Shown piece after piece: positions 1 to 8,147 of a DNA stretch of 53,858 nucleotides. The stretch covers positions 1 to 53,858 of the forward strand of contig CAAEIM010000076.1 in NCBI GenBank assembly GCA_900755995.1, read 5' to 3'. A program made the translations under genes and the position numbers. The DNA comes from Clostridia bacterium. Lineage in GTDB: Bacteria > Bacillota > Clostridia > Oscillospirales > Acutalibacteraceae. Position 1 is the first letter of the stretch, and each line of letters begins with the position of its first letter. The notes beneath the pieces are model-generated. The model was not told the origin of the DNA. It did no database searches and saw nothing but the letters and a program-made list of their open reading frames with translations.

Positions 1-45
1 ATGCTTTTTGTTTCTTGAATTATTTCAATTTAATACTCAAAAACC

Positions 46-85
46 AAAAACTCGAAATACAGGTTAACTGGATTTCGAGTTTTTT
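46..85 (+). terminator. intrinsic terminator-like hairpin 1
   Basis: A-rich 5' arm at 46-58 (core CTCGAAAT) pairs with 72-85 (core ATTTCGAG) and runs into six Ts. The loop contains GTTAAC. It may end a transcript entering from the left of the window. Confidence 0.6.
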
Positions 86-96
86 CGACAGTCTGA

Positions 97-125
97 AAGC
101 ACCGATTAAATCGGTGCTTTTTGCT
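97..125 (+). terminator. intrinsic terminator-like hairpin 2
   Basis: Perfect 9-bp stem AGCACCGAT / ATCGGTGCT with a 3-nt loop at 98-118, followed by a T-rich tract. It sits only about 15 nt before the Shine-Dalgarno of the next gene, so it lies in that gene's leader or ends upstream transcription. Confidence 0.65.
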
Positions 126-149
126 TTTTATTATCGGAGGGATTTTTAT

Positions 150-500
150 ATGGGTACTTTTTTGATTATTTTAGGAATATTTTGTTTAATGACTACCTAT
201 GGAGTGAATGCTCCTATTCCAATTATATTAGGATGTTTTTTTATTGTCTGGGGACTCTATTTGAAATTAAAGAAACCTAGAAATGGACAAACGAGATCCA
301 ATAGTCAAGTAAAATCTGATAGTCATACTGGTTATGAAGGACGTGTAAAAGTTGATAATACCAGATATATTTATGGTGACGATGGTAAGCTCTATGATGT
401 AAGGGACGGTTCTTTTACTCAAGGACTTGACGGGCGTTATCGTGATGATCACGGTCATGTTATTGAGGAAGACGACGATGGAGAGCTTCATATGTATTAA
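150..500 (+). CDS. small two-TM membrane protein with acidic tail, unknown function
   Basis: 116 aa, not recognised. The ATG at 150 is chosen because TCGGAGGG ends about 8 nt before it; the frame is open back to a TTG at 15, but that would translate two terminator-like hairpins. Two hydrophobic segments (about residues 2-20 and 22-40) form a hairpin in the membrane. A basic stretch follows (KLKKPRNGQ), then a hydrophilic tail with Gly/Asp-rich YGDDGKLYDVRDG and a run of acidic residues near the C-terminus, which looks like a short repeat of the type (Y/L)-D-x-x-G. No promoter fits between hairpin 2 and the gene, so expression must come by read-through. It probably belongs to the element that ends at 583. 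Confidence 0.55.
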   Translation: MGTFLIILGIFCLMTTYGVNAPIPIILGCFFIVWGLYLKLKKPRNGQTRSNSQVKSDSHTGYEGRVKVDNTRYIYGDDGKLYDVRDGSFTQGLDGRYRDDHGHVIEEDDDGELHMY

Positions 501-561
501 AAATCATAAATTGTCATCAAACATGCATTTCTAAATTTTGGAAAATACTGCTAAAGGATCC

Positions 562-583
562 TCAAATCCCGTCACTCGCACCA
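562..583 (+). other. tRNA 3'-end remnant (probably tRNA-Leu), attachment-site scar
   Basis: TCAAATCCCGTCACTCGCACCA reads as T-loop, T-stem 3' strand (CCCGT), acceptor 3' strand (CACTCGC), discriminator A and CCA. No matching 5' acceptor strand GCGAGTG or anticodon arm exists in the 100 nt before it, so it is not a complete tRNA. The acceptor sequence is what I would expect for a clostridial tRNA-Leu; the identity is inferred. Confidence 0.6.
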
Positions 584-584
584 T

Positions 585-625
585 AAAGACAACCGATTTT
601 ATACTAAGTCGGTTGTCTTTCTTTT
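585..625 (+). terminator. terminator behind the tRNA remnant
   Basis: 12-bp perfect stem AAAGACAACCGA (585-596) / TCGGTTGTCTTT (609-620) followed by CTTTT. It is probably the original terminator of the tRNA gene that was interrupted. Confidence 0.8.
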
Positions 626-1008
626 AGTATGAAAGCCACATTTCAGTGAATTTTTCTTATTAATACAACAATTATAGCTATGAGCTTTCTCTCATTATAT
701 ATGCCATCTAAAATATGAGGATTGTTAATTATTTATCGTTAAAAATCTGTCAATGTGCACAATTTAGAACTTGACTATTATAAATATTTTAGTTAATCTT
801 TTAACGAGCTTTTTGTGCTAAATGCTTAAATCGAGTGAAAGATTTTATTAAGTTATACGAAAATATTAAAATTTCATTGTGTTAATAAACAAAGAATTTT
901 TTAAAACTTCTGTCATTTTACCCCTATATCTTAGCCAAGAATTGTTGTATAATATAACCAAAGCAAAAGAGATTTTGCTTAGTGTTTTTATCGAAAGGAA
1001 TGACTTTA
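626..1008. other. AT-rich intergenic region, no gene seen
   Basis: Very AT-rich DNA between the tRNA-type terminator and the kinase gene. I see no coding potential, no repeat and no structured RNA. A TATAAT at 948-953 is the only promoter-like hexamer near the downstream gene. Confidence 0.5.
925..953 (+). promoter_or_regulatory. weak promoter for the APH-family kinase gene
   Basis: TATAAT at 948-953; the hexamer 17 bp upstream (TATATC, 925-930) is a poor -35. It lies about 55 nt before the ATG. Confidence 0.35.
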
Positions 1009-1758
1009 ATGAAATTTGAAACAATTCTTGCTGAAAGAAAGAATAAGGTTATATACAAAGACGGAGATAAGACTATTAAGGTTTTTGACGAAACTTTTCC
1101 AAAATCAGATATACTCAACGAGGCTCTTAATCAGGCTCGTGTAGAGGAAACAGGTCTTAACATTCCCGCACTTGAGGAAGTAACAAAAATTGATGGCAAA
1201 TGGGCAATCATTACCGATTATATAGAAGGCAAAACGCTCGCACAGCTTATGGAAGAAAATCCGGATAAAATCGACGAATACCTTGAATTATTTGTAAATC
1301 TTCAAATTAAAGTACTCAGCCAGAAAGCTCCTTTACTTAACAAGCTTCAGGATAAGATGCAGCGTAAGATTTCCGAGACGGGTCTTGATGCAACCACAAG
1401 ATATGAGCTTTCAACACGCCTAAACGGTATGCCTAAGCATACTAAGGTATGTCATGGCGACTTTAACCCAAGTAACATTATTATTAAGCCTGACGGCACA
1501 CCTTATATTCTTGACTGGTCACACGCTACACAGGGCAACGGTTCGGCTGACGCCGCAAGAACCTATCTGCTCTTTAAGCTTAACAAGCAAGATGAGCTTG
1601 CTGAAAAATACATTAAGCTTTATTGTGCTAAGACAGATACGGCTCATCAGTATATTCAGGGATGGCTTCCGATTGTTGCCGCTTCACAGTCAGTTAAGGG
1701 CAAAGAGGAAGAGCGTGAGTTCCTGCTCTCTTGGGTAAACGTATGTGATTACCAGTAA
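1009..1758 (+). CDS. APH-fold (aminoglycoside phosphotransferase/choline kinase-like) kinase, TIGR02172-type
   Basis: 249 aa. The ATG at 1009 follows GAAAGGAATG; a GTG at 982 is in frame but poorly placed. The catalytic loop VCHGDFNPSNI (about residue 155) and the metal-binding segment ILDWSHA (about 175) match the Brenner motif HGDxxxxN and the DxD/DW motif of phosphotransferase-family kinases that phosphorylate small molecules. The N-lobe has YKDGDKTIKVF with the likely ATP-binding Lys. The substrate cannot be read from sequence; similarity by eye is to the TIGR02172 paralogous family, not to characterised resistance enzymes, so calling it a resistance gene would be unjustified. It stands alone with its own terminator at 1827. 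Confidence 0.8.
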   Translation: MKFETILAERKNKVIYKDGDKTIKVFDETFPKSDILNEALNQARVEETGLNIPALEEVTKIDGKWAIITDYIEGKTLAQLMEENPDKIDEYLELFVNLQIKVLSQKAPLLNKLQDKMQRKISETGLDATTRYELSTRLNGMPKHTKVCHGDFNPSNIIIKPDGTPYILDWSHATQGNGSADAARTYLLFKLNKQDELAEKYIKLYCAKTDTAHQYIQGWLPIVAASQSVKGKEEEREFLLSWVNVCDYQ

Positions 1759-1826
1759 TATTAATCAGAACACAAGTTTTTAAACTCCTATTATACTAAT
1801 TCTCCTTACTTTCAAATTCCCCGAAC

Positions 1827-1866
1827 AAAAAGCGCTCCTGCTCATTTTGAATAGGAGTGCTTTTTG
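1827..1866 (+). terminator. intrinsic terminator
   Basis: A-rich arm ending AGCGCTCCT (to 1839) pairs with AGGAGTGCTTTTT (1853-1865). It ends the kinase gene transcript. Confidence 0.85.
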
Positions 1867-1950
1867 GGTTGGAAATTTGACTATTTGTACTGACATAAGA
1901 ATAGACGGGTGATAAATCAATATAAAATGTTTAATTATTATAAAAATATA

Positions 1951-1978
1951 GTGACATTATAAAATTTTGTGTTATAAT
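1951..1978 (+). promoter_or_regulatory. promoter of the SDR gene
   Basis: GTGACA (1951-1956), 16-bp spacer, TATAAT (1973-1978). The spacer and hexamers fit sigma-A and the site is about 100 nt before the start codon. Confidence 0.6.
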
Positions 1979-2077
1979 TATATTATACCTTATAAAATGT
2001 TTTTGTATCTGTTTTTAATAGGACGGCATACAAAGATTTATAAAATTATATATAAAATGAAAGGATGGATTAAAACC

Positions 2078-2878
2078 ATGGGACTCTTTAACGGAAAAAC
2101 TGTAATTATTACAGGAGGAGGCAGAGCGGTTCTCAGTGACGGAAGATGTGGTTCAATCGGTTACGGCATTGCAACAGCTTATGCAAAGGAAGGCGCAAAT
2201 CTCGTTATTACAGGACGTAATACTAAAAAGCTGGCGGCTGCAAAGCAGGAGTTGGAAGAAAAATACAGCGTAAAAGTTCTTTGTATTCAAGCAGATGTAT
2301 CTGCTGGTTCGGATAACAAAGCTGTCGTGGAAAATGTTGTTAAGCAAACAGTTGATACCTTTGGCGGAATTGATGTGTTGATTAACAACGCACAGGCTTC
2401 CGCTTCCGGCGTAACTTTGGCAAATCACACTACCGAACAGTTTGATTTGGCTATATATTCGGGCTTGTATGCCGCTTTCTATTATATGCAAGCTTGCTAC
2501 CCGTACTTGGCAAAAAGCAAAGGCTCAGTGATTAATTTTGCCTCAGGAGCAGGATTGTTTGGTAATTTCGGACAATGTGCTTATGCGGCTGCCAAAGAAG
2601 GTATTCGTGGACTTTCCCGTGTAGCTGCAACTGAATGGGGCAAGGACGGTATCAATGTAAATGTTGTATGCCCTCTGGCATGGACAGCGCAGCTTGAGCA
2701 GTTTAAAAATGCTTATCCTGATGCATATGAAAAGAATGTTCATATCCCACCTATGGGACATCTGGGTGATTCTGAATTGGAAATCGGACGTGTTTGTGTG
2801 CAACTGGCTTCCCCGGATTTCAAATTCCTAACAGGCGAAACCATTACTCTGGAAGGCGGACTGGGACTTCGTCCATAA
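2078..2878 (+). CDS. short-chain dehydrogenase/reductase (SDR) family oxidoreductase
   Basis: 266 aa. The ATG at 2078 follows AAAGGAT; the frame opens further upstream but that part overlaps the promoter. Rossmann fold for NAD(P)H: the glycine motif is stretched to TGGGRAVLSDGRCGSIGYG (about residues 12-30) instead of the usual TGxxxGIG. Then come the NNA motif (LINNAQAS), a Ser in NFASGAG and the catalytic YAAAK. The C-terminal GETITLEGG is typical of classical SDRs. Similar proteins are often named 3-oxoacyl-ACP reductase or glucose dehydrogenase-like, but substrate specificity is not predictable. It is a single-gene unit. Confidence 0.85.
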   Translation: MGLFNGKTVIITGGGRAVLSDGRCGSIGYGIATAYAKEGANLVITGRNTKKLAAAKQELEEKYSVKVLCIQADVSAGSDNKAVVENVVKQTVDTFGGIDVLINNAQASASGVTLANHTTEQFDLAIYSGLYAAFYYMQACYPYLAKSKGSVINFASGAGLFGNFGQCAYAAAKEGIRGLSRVAATEWGKDGINVNVVCPLAWTAQLEQFKNAYPDAYEKNVHIPPMGHLGDSELEIGRVCVQLASPDFKFLTGETITLEGGLGLRP

Positions 2879-3068
2879 ATTCGATATACAGCACTAAAAG
2901 CGGTAAAAGCAGTCAAAATTATTCAAAGCTATACGGGCATTGATAATAAAATAGGAAAAAATAATCTATTGGAGTTGATAGTGCTTGAAAATAATCCTAA
3001 TAATAGCCACCCATCGAACAGGTGGTATTAAAGTTTGACAAGGCATTTTTACAAAATACAATCTATAA

Positions 3069-3096
3069 AACGGGTATCCATAATCGGATACCCGTT
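3069..3096. terminator. bidirectional terminator between SDR and gatB
   Basis: Perfect 11-bp stem AACGGGTATCC / GGATACCCGTT with a short loop between two convergent genes. On the minus strand it is flanked by A/T-rich sequence, so it can serve both. Confidence 0.7.
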
Positions 3097-3117
3097 ACTT
3101 ATTATGTTAAAAACTAA

Positions 3118-4530
3118 TTAGGAAATCAATTCCTTTAGCTTTTGCTCAACCACGGCCGCATCAGCCTTGCCACGGCTGTTCTTCATTACATTGCCCACAA
3201 GTGCCTTAATAGCCTTTTCCTTGCCGTTTTTATAGTCATCAACAGCCTTAGGATTGCTTTCAACAGCTTGCTGACAAAGCTCATTTACAGTATTTTCATC
3301 AAGTCCGCCCATATCGCTTTCGCTGATAAAATCGAGCGCACCCTTACCTGAATCAAGCATTTTTTCAAGGGTAGCTTTAGCTAAATTATTGCGAATCTTG
3401 CCGCTGTCAATCAGCTTTACAAGCTCATTGAGCTGCTCCGGAGAGGTTGCAACATCAAACACCTCTTTATCCGCTTCGGTTTCAGTCCTTCTAAAAATCT
3501 GACCGATAATAAAGTTAGAAACAGTCTTTGCTGACTTAACACCTTCGCAGGCTTTATCAAAATACTCACTGATTTTTCTGTATTTTGTAAGAAGCTGAGC
3601 ATCCTTTTCGGGAATTCCAAGCTCATCGATATATCTTTTGCATTTCTCAGACGGAAGCTCGGGCATTTCTGACTTTAATTTCTCAACAACATCCCTCGGC
3701 ACATTGATTGTAACCAGATCAGGATCTCTGAAATAGCGATAGTCGTGTGCATCCTCTTTGCTGCGCATTGATGATGTAGTATTTGTTGCATCGTCATAGC
3801 GAAGTGTTTCCTGTACTACCTTGCCGCCGCTCTCAATCAAATCAACCTGACGCTCAAATTCGTACTCCATTGCTTTAGCAATGTTTGTAACAGAGTTCAT
3901 ATTCTTGATTTCTGTTCTTGTACCGAGAGTTTCTGAGCCAACCGGACGAACGGAAATATTAACGTCACAGCGCATAGAACCCTCCTGCATACGGCAGTCA
4001 GATATACCAATGTAGCGCATTATCTGCTGTAGCTTTTCTACATACTCCTTTGCCTCGTCAATAGAACGAATGTCAGGCTCGGAAACGATTTCAATAAGCG
4101 GAACACCGCCACGGTTGTAATCAACGTAGGTATCGCCGTGCTGATGAATAAGCTTTCCTGCATCCTCCTCAATGTGAATATGGTGAAGTCTGATTTTTCT
4201 GCCGTTTGAAAGCTCAACATAGCCTCCGATTGAAAGCGGTGCATAAAGCTGACTAATCTGATATGCCTTTGAAAGGTCGGGATAGCAGTAATTTTTTCTG
4301 TCCATTTTTGAAATTTCAGCAATCTCACCGTGTGTGGCAAGACCTGCCTTTATGCCAAAATTAACAACCTCACGGTTAAGCTTTGGAAGTGTGCCCGGAA
4401 GTCCTATACATACAGGACAGCAGTGTGAGTTTGGCGCACCGCCGAATGCTGTTGTGCAGGAACAGAAAATTTTGGTTTTTGTAGCAAGCTCAATATGGGT
4501 TTCAAAACCCGCAACTAATTCGTATTTCAC
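3118..4530 (-). CDS. gatB: Asp/Glu-tRNA(Asn/Gln) amidotransferase subunit B
   Basis: 470 aa, full length. GatB binds the misacylated tRNA and carries the kinase site that activates Asp/Glu-tRNA in the GatCAB complex. Visible family features: N-terminal YELVAGFETHIEL, the Zn-binding region with CSCTTAF and CCPVCIGLPGTLP, HIHIEEDAGK, and a C-terminal YqeY-like helical domain ending VVEQKLKELIS. The start is GTG, within the GTGA that also forms the gatA stop, so translation is coupled to gatA. It is the last gene of the aspS-gatC-gatA-gatB operon and is followed by the hairpin at 3069-3096. Confidence 0.97.
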   Translation of the reverse strand: MKYELVAGFETHIELATKTKIFCSCTTAFGGAPNSHCCPVCIGLPGTLPKLNREVVNFGIKAGLATHGEIAEISKMDRKNYCYPDLSKAYQISQLYAPLSIGGYVELSNGRKIRLHHIHIEEDAGKLIHQHGDTYVDYNRGGVPLIEIVSEPDIRSIDEAKEYVEKLQQIMRYIGISDCRMQEGSMRCDVNISVRPVGSETLGTRTEIKNMNSVTNIAKAMEYEFERQVDLIESGGKVVQETLRYDDATNTTSSMRSKEDAHDYRYFRDPDLVTINVPRDVVEKLKSEMPELPSEKCKRYIDELGIPEKDAQLLTKYRKISEYFDKACEGVKSAKTVSNFIIGQIFRRTETEADKEVFDVATSPEQLNELVKLIDSGKIRNNLAKATLEKMLDSGKGALDFISESDMGGLDENTVNELCQQAVESNPKAVDDYKNGKEKAIKALVGNVMKNSRGKADAAVVEQKLKELIS

Positions 4531-5984
4531 AGCTTAACACCCCACTTTGTATCCTTAAAGTTTTCGCCTGCCGCATGCTGATATTTATAGGCTGCATTAA
4601 GTATTTCAGCCTCGCCAAAGCTCTTGCCGATAAGCTGCATACCTATAGGCATACCGTTTGCATTAAAACCGCACGGAACCGAAACACCCGGAAGTCCTGC
4701 AATGTTCACAGGTACGGTGCAAATATCAGTCAAATAGGTTTCAATAGGGTCAGAAACAGCGTGACCTGCCTTGAATGCGGTCATAGGAACTGTAGGAGCG
4801 AGAATTACATCGCAGCTTTCAAAAGCTTCTGTAAATGCCTTTACTATTGTTCCTCTGAGGTTCTGAGCCTTTTTATAGTAAGCGTCATAATAACCTGCCG
4901 AAAGCACATAGGTGCCGAGAAGGATTCTTCTCTTTACTTCCTCGCCAAAGCCCTCGGAACGGGTGCGGCAAATCATATCGTGAGTCCCGTTGTAATGAGG
5001 TGTTTTGTAGCCGAAGCGAATACCGTCATATCTGCCGAGGTTTGAAGAAGCCTCCGCACAGGCAATAATATAGTAAACAGGGAGAGCAAACTTGAGTGCA
5101 GGAAGATTGAAATAAACAATTTCAGCACCGAGCGACTCATAAACCTTGGCCGCATTGAGCACTGCTTCCTTTACATCATCACGGATTCCGTCAAGATACT
5201 CACGAGCAATACCTATCTTCATTCCCTTAATATCGTTATTAAGCTTGTCAAAGGTTGAACCGCCGAGGCTGCCCTTTGAGGTGCTGTCCTTTTCATCGTA
5301 CTGAGAAATGGCGTCATATACGATCGAAGCGTCCTCAACGCTCCTTGTAATCGGTCCGATTTGGTCAAGCGAGCTTGCATATGCAATAAGACCGTAACGT
5401 GAAACGCTGCCATAGGTTGGCTTTAAGCCGACAATTCCGCAGAAGCTTGCAGGCTGACGGATAGAACCACCTGTGTCTGAACCAAGACCGTAAGCCGCAA
5501 TATTTGCGCCGACTGCACTTGCAACGCCGCCTGATGAACCGCCTGAAACATAATTTGTATTAAAGGGATTCATTGCTCCGCCAAAGCAGGAGGTTTCGCA
5601 GGAAGAACCCATTGCAAACTCATCCATATTTGTTTTGCCGAGCATAACGGCGTTTTGCACAGAAAGATTCTCCCACACGGTTGCGTTATAAATCGGCTTG
5701 TAGCCTTTAAGAATTTTTGAACAGCAAGTTGTTTCAATATCCTTTGTAGAAATATTGTCTTTAAGAGTCATCGGAACACCCTCTAACATTCCGATTTCCT
5801 CTCCCCTTGCTATTTTTTCGTCAACTACTTTTGCAGTTTCAAGGGCTGTTTCCGGAGTAACCGTTACATAAGCGTTAAGCTCTCCGTTTGATTTTTCTAT
5901 TTCTTCAAGATAGCTTTTTGTAAGTTCAGTACACGAACACTGCTTTGAAACCAGCATTTCGTGAATTTTTGCAATACTACCCAT
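4527..5984 (-). CDS. gatA: Asp/Glu-tRNA(Asn/Gln) amidotransferase subunit A
   Basis: 485 aa, full length. This is the amidase subunit that frees ammonia from glutamine and passes it to GatB. The amidase-signature Ser-Ser-Lys triad is visible: Lys in VPMTLKDNIS (about 75), the Gly/Ser loop SGGSSGGVAS (about 147-156) and GSDTGGSIR (about 169-176, nucleophilic Ser 174). It overlaps gatB by 4 nt and starts 12 nt after gatC behind AGAGGTG. A second-gene position between gatC and gatB is the standard order. Confidence 0.97.
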   Translation of the reverse strand: MGSIAKIHEMLVSKQCSCTELTKSYLEEIEKSNGELNAYVTVTPETALETAKVVDEKIARGEEIGMLEGVPMTLKDNISTKDIETTCCSKILKGYKPIYNATVWENLSVQNAVMLGKTNMDEFAMGSSCETSCFGGAMNPFNTNYVSGGSSGGVASAVGANIAAYGLGSDTGGSIRQPASFCGIVGLKPTYGSVSRYGLIAYASSLDQIGPITRSVEDASIVYDAISQYDEKDSTSKGSLGGSTFDKLNNDIKGMKIGIAREYLDGIRDDVKEAVLNAAKVYESLGAEIVYFNLPALKFALPVYYIIACAEASSNLGRYDGIRFGYKTPHYNGTHDMICRTRSEGFGEEVKRRILLGTYVLSAGYYDAYYKKAQNLRGTIVKAFTEAFESCDVILAPTVPMTAFKAGHAVSDPIETYLTDICTVPVNIAGLPGVSVPCGFNANGMPIGMQLIGKSFGEAEILNAAYKYQHAAGENFKDTKWGVKL

Positions 5985-5996
5985 TTTTACACCTCT

Positions 5997-6275
5997 TTAT
6001 TCTCTGCCTCTTACAAGGAAATGTGACTCTGCCTGCTCAGGCGCATTTTTGAGAATTTCCTCGCTGTCGTATGACTCAACCACAACATCCTCACGAAATA
6101 CATTTGAAAGATTGTTTATGTTGTCAAAGCCCTCGTCGCTTGTGGGGGCATTATTGATTGTATCGGCAAAATCTATAATTTCTTGCATTGACTTTGTAAG
6201 CCCGTCCAGCTCCTCCTCAGGAACAAACAGCTTTGAAAGCAGTGCAATGTTTTCAACATCTTCTCTTGTTACCAT
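5997..6275 (-). CDS. gatC: Asp/Glu-tRNA(Asn/Gln) amidotransferase subunit C
   Basis: 92 aa. GatC wraps around GatA and holds the GatA-GatB complex together. It begins MVTREDVENIALLSKL, the family's characteristic N-terminus, and has the central helix ELDGLTKSMQEIIDF. I prefer the ATG at 6275 over the ATG at 6284 because the AAAGGA Shine-Dalgarno overlaps the upstream ATG and is well spaced for the downstream one. It lies 72 nt after aspS with no terminator between. Confidence 0.93.
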   Translation of the reverse strand: MVTREDVENIALLSKLFVPEEELDGLTKSMQEIIDFADTINNAPTSDEGFDNINNLSNVFREDVVVESYDSEEILKNAPEQAESHFLVRGRE

Positions 6276-6347
6276 AAAAACCATCCTTTGTATAAACAGA
6301 ATCAGGGCAAGTTATATACACAACTCGCCCTTTGAGTATATATTAAG

Positions 6348-8096
6348 TTATCTTAATTTAATGTGAACCTCACGAAGCTGCTGCTCTGTTACCTCTCCCG
6401 GTGAACCGAGAAGAAGATCCTGAGCGTTTGAGTTCATTGGGAAAGCAATTACCTCTCTGATGTTCTCCTCTTCTGTAATGAGCATTATCATTCTGTCAAC
6501 ACCGGGTGCCATACCTGCGTGTGGCGGTGCTCCGTACTGGAATGCATTGTAGAGCGCAGAGAATTTAGTCTTAAGTTCCTCCTCTGTGTAGCCTGCAATC
6601 TCAAATGCCTTAATCATAATATCAAGATCGTGGTTACGAACAGCGCCCGAAGAAAGCTCAACACCGTTGCAGACAATATCATACTGATAAGCAAGAATGT
6701 CATCAGGATTTTTATTAAGAAGGCTATCCATACCGCCCTGAGGCATTGAGAATGGGTTGTGAGTAAAGATTACCTGACCTGTTGTTTCATCGTGCTCATA
6801 CATTGGGAAGTCAACGATAAAGCACATCTCAAACTTTGACTTATCAATAAGGTCAAGACGGATTGCAACCTCGGTACGAATCTGACCTGCAAGCTTTGGA
6901 GCATCTTTTTCGGTATCTGCAATAAAGTAAATAACGTCGCCTGCGCTTGAAGAATTGCGCTTGATAAGCTCTTCTCTGTCACCCTCTTTAAGAAACTTGT
7001 CAATAGGGCCGTCAAATGTCATATCATCTCTGACCTTAACATAGCCGAGTCCCTTCATACCAATGGAAAGGGCATATTCTTCCATCTTTTTGAACCAGCT
7101 CTTAGACTGCTTTGCAGCGCCCGGAACATTTATTGAGCGTACGGTCTTTTTGAGGAACGGCTTAAAATCTGTTTCCTCAAACATATCGCTGATATCAACA
7201 ATTACAAGCGGGTTGCGTAAATCCGGTTTATCTGTGCCGTATTTTAGCATACTCTCCGCATAAGGAATACGGGCAAACGGAGGCTTGGAAACCTCTTTGT
7301 CAGTAAACTTAGTGAAGGTTTCATAAAGAACCTCCTCTGCAACATCAAAAACATCCTCCTGAGTAGCAAATGCCATCTCGAAGTCAAGCTGATAAAATTC
7401 ACCCGGTGAACGGTCAGCTCTTGCGTCCTCATCTCTGAAGCAGGGAGCTATCTGGAAGTATCTGTCAAAGCCTGATACCATAAGAAGCTGCTTAAAAATC
7501 TGCGGAGCCTGCGGCAGAGCATAAAATCTGCCCTTATGCTTACGGCTTGGAATAAGATAATCTCTTGCGCCCTCAGGTGATGAGGTTGACAGAATAGGAG
7601 TCTGAATTTCGTTAAATCCCATTTCGTTCATCTTTGCACGGAGAAATGAAATAATCTGAGAACGGAGCATAATATTGTTATGCACCTTTTGATTACGAAG
7701 GTCGAGGAAACGATACTTTAAGCGCACGTCCTCGGAGGTGTTGGTAGAAGTAGCCACCTCAAAAGGCAGAGCGTTTTTGCACTTGCCCAGAACTGTTATG
7801 TCCTCTGTGTGAACCTCAACATAGCCTGTAGCAATTTTTGAGTTGATAGTTTCTTCATCTCTTTTTACTACCTTGCCGCTTAATGTAACAGTACATTCCT
7901 TATTGATTCCCTTGAGCAGCTCATCATTGTGAACTACAACCTGAAGAACACCGTACTGGTCACGAATGTCAAGGAACATTACGCCGCCGTGGTCACGAAT
8001 ATTTTCAACCCAGCCGGCAACACGAACTTCCTGTCCGATATTTTTTTCTCTTAATTCACCGCAGGTTACGGTGCGATACTGATTAGCCTTTATCAT
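6348..8096 (-). CDS. aspS: aspartyl-tRNA synthetase, probably non-discriminating
   Basis: 582 aa, bacterial-type AspRS with N-terminal OB anticodon domain, class II catalytic core and inserted GAD domain. Motif 2 is visible around FRDEDARADRSPGEFYQLDFEM and motif 3 in APPHAGMAPGVDRM. In the anticodon-binding loop the sequence reads NIRDHGG, with His at about residue 36. In Pseudomonas, His at this place goes with the non-discriminating enzyme that also charges tRNA-Asn with Asp, while Leu is typical of discriminating enzymes. Together with gatCAB directly downstream this suggests Asn-tRNA is made by transamidation. It is the first gene of the operon. Confidence 0.96.
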   Translation of the reverse strand: MIKANQYRTVTCGELREKNIGQEVRVAGWVENIRDHGGVMFLDIRDQYGVLQVVVHNDELLKGINKECTVTLSGKVVKRDEETINSKIATGYVEVHTEDITVLGKCKNALPFEVATSTNTSEDVRLKYRFLDLRNQKVHNNIMLRSQIISFLRAKMNEMGFNEIQTPILSTSSPEGARDYLIPSRKHKGRFYALPQAPQIFKQLLMVSGFDRYFQIAPCFRDEDARADRSPGEFYQLDFEMAFATQEDVFDVAEEVLYETFTKFTDKEVSKPPFARIPYAESMLKYGTDKPDLRNPLVIVDISDMFEETDFKPFLKKTVRSINVPGAAKQSKSWFKKMEEYALSIGMKGLGYVKVRDDMTFDGPIDKFLKEGDREELIKRNSSSAGDVIYFIADTEKDAPKLAGQIRTEVAIRLDLIDKSKFEMCFIVDFPMYEHDETTGQVIFTHNPFSMPQGGMDSLLNKNPDDILAYQYDIVCNGVELSSGAVRNHDLDIMIKAFEIAGYTEEELKTKFSALYNAFQYGAPPHAGMAPGVDRMIMLITEEENIREVIAFPMNSNAQDLLLGSPGEVTEQQLREVHIKLR

Positions 8097-8147
8097 ATAT
8101 CTACAGTTCCTTTCACTGATATAATACCAAATTGCCTATTCTTTTGT

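Larger units (their letters stand above)
1..583. mobile_element. right-hand end of an integrated element (putative)
   Basis: The stretch up to 583 ends in a 22-nt copy of a tRNA 3' end with no tRNA body upstream, followed directly by a terminator. Integrases that use the 3' end of a tRNA gene leave exactly this scar on the side away from the intact tRNA. By this logic the element lies to the left and continues off the window. Inside it I see only two tandem hairpins and one small membrane-protein gene. The other end and any integrase are not visible, so this is an inference. Confidence 0.4.

Noticed and set aside
15..149. N-terminal extension of the first gene from a TTG at 15
   Set aside because: It would translate through two terminator-like hairpins and a better ribosome site serves the ATG at 150.
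562..583. A complete tRNA-Leu gene
   Set aside because: No 5' acceptor strand GCGAGTG or anticodon arm lies in the preceding 100 nt.
1009..1758. Aminoglycoside resistance gene
   Set aside because: It has the phosphotransferase fold, but the sequence looks like the broad TIGR02172-type family and there is no resistance context.
1967..2077. Upstream extension of the SDR frame from a TTG at 1967
   Set aside because: It runs over the promoter (1951-1978), lacks a ribosome site, and the encoded segment (KMFLYLFLIG...) is not SDR-like.
2969..3031. Short plus-strand ORF with a Shine-Dalgarno-like sequence behind the SDR gene
   Set aside because: Only 16 codons, no conservation visible and the upstream TTGGAG is ambiguous.
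3035..3062. Promoter-like TTGACA - 16 bp - TACAAT on the plus strand
   Set aside because: A terminator hairpin starts 7 bp later, so any transcript would be about 35 nt. It is likely chance.
8097..8147. T-box leader before aspS
   Set aside because: The leader between promoter and ATG is only about 45 nt; no specifier stem or antiterminator.
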